From Clostridia bacterium (GTDB taxonomy: Bacteria > Bacillota > Clostridia > Christensenellales > CAG-314): DNA of 18,914 nucleotides. The position numbers and the translations under genes were made by a program. Positions within the stretch are counted from its first letter, which is position 1. The number at the start of each line of letters is the position of its first letter. The stretch covers positions 1 to 18,914 of the forward strand of contig JAFQWS010000023.1 in NCBI GenBank assembly GCA_017407305.1. The letters run 5' to 3'. The notes under the pieces were generated by a model. That model had not been told where the DNA came from and ran no database searches. It saw nothing but the letters and a program-made list of their open reading frames with translations. Positions 14,468 through 18,914 of the stretch are shown here, in pieces.

Positions 14468-17400
14468 ATGGCACGTTTAAAAGAAACGAGAAAATTTGGC
14501 ACTCACGACAGAGTTGTGTTCTCCAAAATTCAAAGCAAGTTTGAAGAATTCAGTTTGCCCAATCTTGTCGAAGTGCAAAAGAAGTCCTATCAAACATTTA
14601 TCGAAAAAGGTTTGCGCGAAGTCTTTGACGATTTCTCTCCCATTGAAGACTATTCCAAACACTTCTCTTTGGAATTTAAAGAATTTTCAATGGACGCACA
14701 ACCCAAGTATTCCGAAGCAGAATGTCGTTTGCGTGATGCAACGTATGCATCTCCTTTGAAAATCAACGTAAGATTGACACGCAAAGACACAGGCGAAACA
14801 ATTGACCAAGAAGTCTTTATGGGCGATTTCCCCAAAATGACAGACACGGGTTCTTTCATCATCAACGGTGCAGAACGTGTTGTCGTTTCCCAAATTGTTC
14901 GTTCCCCTGGTATCTACTGCTTGGTAGCCCCCGAAAAGAAAAGTGGTGTACCTCAATACAATACACAAATCATCCCCATGCGTGGTGGTTGGTTGGAATT
15001 TGAACACGACACCGACAAAGAAATTTTGTACGTTCACATTGACAAAAACAAAAAGTTGCCCATGACTATTTTGCTCAGAGCAATTGGTTTGTCAACAGAC
15101 GAAAACATTTTGGCACGTCTTTTGGACGAACAATATCTTTTGGAAAAACACGTTGCTTTCTGGTCTGCAAAAGAAAACGAAGAATTTGTTGGCGCACTCA
15201 AAAGCGCAGTGGTAGATGGCTTGAACCAAGACAACTATCAAGCACTTTGCTTCAACTATGCGCAACTTCGTTTGGCATTGAGATATTTCCGTTCTGCACT
15301 TGGCGAAGGCATCACAACGGCTTTGGCACAAGTTTGCAATTGTGACGTACAAAGTGTTGCAACCTTGTTGGACAACCTTTACGAAAATCACAAAGCAGAA
15401 TTGAAAAGTGGCGACGAATGGAAAGAATACGTTCGCAACAACAAAGACAAGTGGAAAAAAGAAGTTCGCCGTGACACAGCAACAGGCGAATCCACACAAG
15501 ACAAAGAAGCAAGAAAGGAAGAAGAAGAATTCAACTTCTTCGTCGAAAATGAAATTGCCGATGGAAGCAAACAACTTCGCAATGCATTTTTGACGTCATT
15601 TGGCATCACCTTGACCAACACCTTGCTCAAAGACACATCCTCCAACCAAGTGGAAGCATTGATTGAAATCTTCAAATGCTTGCGTCCTGGTGAAATCCCC
15701 ACAGACGAATCGGTAAGAAGATTGTTGGAAGACTTGTTGTTTGACAACAAACGTTACGACATTGCACGTGTCGGCCGTTACAAATTCAACAAAAAGTTGT
15801 CTTTGGCATTGCGCATTGAAGGTTTGGAACTTGCCGAAGCAGTACAAGGTTTCAAAGGCAAATATGAAGTCGGTACTTACATCACAGAAGAAATCGCATA
15901 CGACATCCAACACAGTGGCAACAACGTTGTTTACGTCATTGCCAAGGATGGCACACGCGTAAAAGTTTTGGGCAACAACACAGTAGATATCAACTACTAT
16001 CTTGGCTCTGATCCCGATTATCAAGGCATTGATTTCTCTTTGGACGAAGCACGTCCCATCACCGAATACGTCAACTTGTTGGCATTGCACAGCATTTTGG
16101 ACAAAGACATTTCCGTTGATGAAAAGATTGCTCTCATCCACGAAAACAGAGACAAACTCACACCCAAACACATCACGAGAGAAGACATCATCTCCACAAT
16201 CAACTACAACCTCAATTTGAAACACGGCATTGGTTCGGACGACAACATTGACCACTTGGCAAACAGACGCGTTCGTTCCGTTGGCGAATTGTTGCAAAAC
16301 CAATTTAGAATGGGCGTTGCACGTTTGGAAAGAGTTATTCGCGAAAGAATGGCAATTCAAGAACCCGACAAAGCAACACCTCAATCTTTGATCAACGTAA
16401 GACCCGTTTCCAGCGCAATCAAAGAATTTTTTGGCAGTTCCCAATTGTCACAATTTATGGATCAATCCAACCCCATTGCAGAATTGACACACAAACGCAA
16501 ACTTTCTGCACTCGGTCGTGGTGGTCTCAACAGAGAAAGAGCAACCTTCCAAGTACGTGACGTTCACTACACTCACTATGGCAGAATGTGCCCCATTGAA
16601 ACCCCCGAAGGTCAAAACATTGGTCTTATCACCTCCTTGACGGGTTATTCCCGCATCAACGACTATGGCTTTATCGAAGCACCCTACCGTGTTGTGGACA
16701 AAGCAACGCACACAGTCACAGACAAAGTTGTCTATCTTGCAGCAGACGAAGAAGACAAATACACCGTCGCACAAGCAGACCAACCTTTGGATGACGACTT
16801 CCACTTTGCAAAAGACCGCGTTGTCTGCCGTAGACGTGAAGAAACGTTGGAATGCTCCCCCGAAGAAGTTGACTTTATGGACGTTACACCCAAGCAACTT
16901 GTATCCGTTGCAACAAGTTTGATTCCTTTCTTGGAAAACGACGATATCAACCGTGCCTTGATGGGATCCAACATGCAACGTCAAGCTGTTCCCCTTTTGA
17001 AACCTCAAGCACCCATCGTTGCAACAGGCATTGAAGAACGCATTGCATACGACTCTGGTGTCATGGTAACAAGCAAAACGGACGGTGTTGTCACAAAGGC
17101 AGCATCCGACAAGATTGTCGTAAAAGACAACGAAGGTAAAGAACACGAATACACACTCAAAAAATTCGTACGTTCCAACCAAAACACCTGCATCAACCAA
17201 AGAACGTTGGCAAAAATTGGCGACCAAGTCAAAGTTGGCGACGTTTTGGCAGACGGTCACTCCACAGATGGTGGCGAACTTGCATTGGGCAGAAACATTC
17301 TCATTGGTTTTACCACTTGGGAAGGTTACAACTACGAAGACGCAATTTTGATTTCTGAAGAATTGGTCAAAGATGACGTCTTTACCTCTATTCACATTGA

Positions 17401-18760
17401 AGAACACGAAATTGAATGTCGTGAAACAAAACTCGGTCCGGAAATCTTCACTCGCGAAATTCCCAACGTAAGCGAAGATATGCTCAAAGACTTGGACGAA
17501 AACGGCATCATTCGTATTGGCGCAGAAGTCCGTCCCGGCGATATTTTGGTAGGTAAACTCACACCCAAGGGCGAAGCAGAACTTACCCCCGAAGAAAAAT
17601 TGTTGCGTGCAATTTTCTCGGAAAAAGCAGCCGAAACAAGAGACACGTCCTTGCGCGTACTCAACGGCGAAGCAGGTATCGTTGTTGACGTAAAAGTATT
17701 TACAAGAGAAAACAAAGACGAACTTCCCGCAGACGTCACAAAGCTTGTCCGTGTATACATTGCACAAAAGAGAAAACTCTCCGTTGGTGACAAGATGGCA
17801 GGCCGTCACGGCAACAAAGGTGTCGTTTCTCGCATTTTGCCTGTGGCAGACATGCCTTTCATGGCAGACGGCACACCTTTGCAAATCGTCCTCAACCCCT
17901 TGGGCGTTCCCTCCCGTATGAACATCGGTCAAGTTTTGGACGTGCACTTGGGTTTGGTGGCAAAAATGCTTGGTTGGAAAGTTTGCACACCCGTCTTTGA
18001 CGGCGCAACCGAACAAGACATCAAACAATTGTTTAACGAAATGGGCATGGTCAACCCCGAAACGGGCAAAGTTGACGGCAAAGTTCAATTGTTTGACGGT
18101 CGCACAGGCGAACCTTTTGAAAATCGTGTAACAGTCGGTTATATGTACATGCTCAAATTGGTCCACTTGGTTGACGACAAAATTCACGCAAGAAGCATTG
18201 GTCCCTACTCTTTGGTTACACAACAACCTTTGGGTGGTAAAGCACAAATGGGTGGCCAACGTTTTGGTGAAATGGAAGTTTGGGCATTGGAAGCATACGG
18301 CGCAGCAAACGTCTTGCAAGAAGTGCTCACAATCAAATCAGACGATATGGTGGGCAGAGTAAAGACTTACGAAGCCATCGTAAACGGCGACAACATTGCC
18401 GATCCCGGCGTTCCCGAAGCATTCAAAGTTTTGGTAAAAGAATTGCAAGCATTGGCATTGGATATCAAAGTATTGTCACAAGACGGCGAAGAAATCGTTA
18501 TTCGTGATGCAACGGACGACGAAGCCGACTACAACGAAACAGTTCTTGCCGAAGCAGAACAAAAGAAAGAAGCAATGCACAGTTTCGTTGACAACGACGA
18601 ATTGGATTTGGAAAACATCAACACAGCCGACATCGACACAGCAGATGCAGATGACATCTTCTCTGTTGACAACTTGTTTGATTCCAAAGAAGATGAAGAA
18701 GAACAATCAATGTTCGACCTTGGAGATTTGTTTGGCGACGTCTCCGAGGATGAAGAATAA
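14468..18760 (+). CDS. rpoB: DNA-directed RNA polymerase subunit beta, with lobe insertion and acidic tail
   Basis: Beta forms half of the RNA polymerase active cleft and is the target of rifampicin. The 1430-residue product matches Firmicute RpoB almost throughout: NRRVRSVGELLQNQFR, FFGSSQLSQFMDQSNP, GRMCPIETPEGQNIGL, GDKMAGRHGNKG (1107-1118, K1109 and K1117) and PLGGKAQMGGQRFGEMEVWALEAYGA. It is about 200 residues longer than the Bacillus protein. Most of the excess is a charged, helix-prone insertion at about residues 225-394, where E. coli also has a lineage-specific insertion. A tail of about 84 residues (1347-1430) is strongly acidic. In the rifampicin loop, K678 and R684 replace the usual R and P. 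The start at 14468 is chosen because MARLKETRKFG fits the family and AGAGG lies seven bases upstream; an in-frame ATG at 14378 would add 30 residues. Confidence 0.97.
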   Translation: MARLKETRKFGTHDRVVFSKIQSKFEEFSLPNLVEVQKKSYQTFIEKGLREVFDDFSPIEDYSKHFSLEFKEFSMDAQPKYSEAECRLRDATYASPLKINVRLTRKDTGETIDQEVFMGDFPKMTDTGSFIINGAERVVVSQIVRSPGIYCLVAPEKKSGVPQYNTQIIPMRGGWLEFEHDTDKEILYVHIDKNKKLPMTILLRAIGLSTDENILARLLDEQYLLEKHVAFWSAKENEEFVGALKSAVVDGLNQDNYQALCFNYAQLRLALRYFRSALGEGITTALAQVCNCDVQSVATLLDNLYENHKAELKSGDEWKEYVRNNKDKWKKEVRRDTATGESTQDKEARKEEEEFNFFVENEIADGSKQLRNAFLTSFGITLTNTLLKDTSSNQVEALIEIFKCLRPGEIPTDESVRRLLEDLLFDNKRYDIARVGRYKFNKKLSLALRIEGLELAEAVQGFKGKYEVGTYITEEIAYDIQHSGNNVVYVIAKDGTRVKVLGNNTVDINYYLGSDPDYQGIDFSLDEARPITEYVNLLALHSILDKDISVDEKIALIHENRDKLTPKHITREDIISTINYNLNLKHGIGSDDNIDHLANRRVRSVGELLQNQFRMGVARLERVIRERMAIQEPDKATPQSLINVRPVSSAIKEFFGSSQLSQFMDQSNPIAELTHKRKLSALGRGGLNRERATFQVRDVHYTHYGRMCPIETPEGQNIGLITSLTGYSRINDYGFIEAPYRVVDKATHTVTDKVVYLAADEEDKYTVAQADQPLDDDFHFAKDRVVCRRREETLECSPEEVDFMDVTPKQLVSVATSLIPFLENDDINRALMGSNMQRQAVPLLKPQAPIVATGIEERIAYDSGVMVTSKTDGVVTKAASDKIVVKDNEGKEHEYTLKKFVRSNQNTCINQRTLAKIGDQVKVGDVLADGHSTDGGELALGRNILIGFTTWEGYNYEDAILISEELVKDDVFTSIHIEEHEIECRETKLGPEIFTREIPNVSEDMLKDLDENGIIRIGAEVRPGDILVGKLTPKGEAELTPEEKLLRAIFSEKAAETRDTSLRVLNGEAGIVVDVKVFTRENKDELPADVTKLVRVYIAQKRKLSVGDKMAGRHGNKGVVSRILPVADMPFMADGTPLQIVLNPLGVPSRMNIGQVLDVHLGLVAKMLGWKVCTPVFDGATEQDIKQLFNEMGMVNPETGKVDGKVQLFDGRTGEPFENRVTVGYMYMLKLVHLVDDKIHARSIGPYSLVTQQPLGGKAQMGGQRFGEMEVWALEAYGAANVLQEVLTIKSDDMVGRVKTYEAIVNGDNIADPGVPEAFKVLVKELQALALDIKVLSQDGEEIVIRDATDDEADYNETVLAEAEQKKEAMHSFVDNDELDLENINTADIDTADADDIFSVDNLFDSKEDEEEQSMFDLGDLFGDVSEDEE

Positions 18761-18777
18761 TAAGGAGGTAAATACAA

Positions 18778-18914
18778 ATGTCTATCAATAAAGGTTTAGA
18801 AGTTCAAGCAGTATCCGCATTGAAAACAACAAACATCTCCAAACAAGGCATTATGAATGATTTTGCATCAATTCAAATTGGTATTGCCTCTCCCGAAAAG
18901 ATTAGAGAATGGTC
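18778..18914 (+). CDS. rpoC: DNA-directed RNA polymerase subunit beta', N-terminal fragment (runs off window)
   Basis: Forty-five codons of rpoC are visible; the rest lies beyond the window. SIQIGIASPEKIREW is the near-invariant start of beta', just before the zinc ribbon. The ATG at 18778 follows AAGGAGGT (18762-18769), the strongest ribosome site in the window, 17 bases after the rpoB stop, so the genes form one operon. In many relatives the protein starts with a short M-x-x-F before the conserved SIQIG. Here an internal ATG at 18853 (MNDFASIQIG) would give that form, so the chosen start adds about 25 residues (MSINKGLEVQAVSALKT and on). The internal ATG lacks a good ribosome site, so the longer form is preferred. 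Confidence 0.95.
   Translation, partial: MSINKGLEVQAVSALKTTNISKQGIMNDFASIQIGIASPEKIREW

Noticed and set aside
16448..18319. 623-codon open frame on the minus strand opposite rpoB
   Set aside because: It is codon-aligned with rpoB and open only because rpoB lacks TTA, CTA and TCA codons. Its product is rich in C, F and V, resembles no known protein, and has no ribosome site.
18700..18735. EQSMFDLGDLF in the RpoB tail as a sliding-clamp binding motif
   Set aside because: It resembles the Q-x-x-L/M-F pattern only loosely; the first glutamine is not in register, and no polymerase subunit is known to use such a motif this way.
1..18914. Mobile elements, CRISPR arrays, tRNAs, attachment sites, defence genes
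   Set aside because: I looked on both strands for long repeats, regularly spaced short repeats, transposase or integrase motifs and tRNA-like cloverleafs, and saw none.

Overview
The window is a block of housekeeping chromosome from a low-GC, Gram-positive-type bacterium. The best fit is an uncultured member of the Clostridia (Bacillota). Three things support this: pth-mfd-(PrsA-like lipoprotein) in that order, an RqcP/YabO-type S4 protein, and an RpoB whose body reads like the Bacillus/Clostridium enzyme. The lineage call is inference, because no search was possible. I see no prophage, transposon, CRISPR array, tRNA or rRNA. I also find no convincing new multi-gene system; the unusual points lie inside familiar genes and their leaders.

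Layout: (1) positions 1-1910 hold the end of the alpha operon: rpsD (3' part), rpoA and rplQ, closed by a strong hairpin terminator. (2) 1924-5930 is a pth-mfd unit with its own promoter. It is followed by a separately promoted 623-residue lipoprotein that looks like a diverged PrsA/SurA foldase (6044-7915). (3) 7967-8731 (minus) encodes UppP, convergent with the lipoprotein gene across a two-way terminator and divergent from ychF (8839-9933). (4) 10131-11717 is a GPH-type sugar:cation symporter. (5) 11840-12790 is a stand-alone E2-type acyltransferase-fold protein whose motif histidine is replaced by glutamate. (6) On the minus strand, rqcP and an ispD-ispF fusion overlap by ATGA (14145-12857). 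(7) A 322-base divergent regulatory region leads into rpoB (14468-18760) and the first 45 codons of rpoC, which runs off the window.

The genes cover transcription and its rescue (rpoA, rpoB, rpoC, mfd), translation and ribosome rescue (rpsD, rplQ, pth, ychF, rqcP), and the isoprenoid-to-cell-wall route (ispDF makes precursors, uppP recycles undecaprenyl phosphate). The remainder handle protein folding outside the membrane and sugar uptake. Most transcription units have recognisable sigma-A-type promoters with 17-18 base spacers and end in A-stem-T hairpins. Several housekeeping proteins are enlarged compared with textbook relatives: L17 by about 50 residues, and RpoB by an insertion of about 150-170 residues plus an acidic tail of about 84. 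RpoB also has unusual residues in the rifampicin-binding loop. Coding sequences almost completely avoid TTA, CTA and TCA codons, which produces very long but spurious antisense reading frames.
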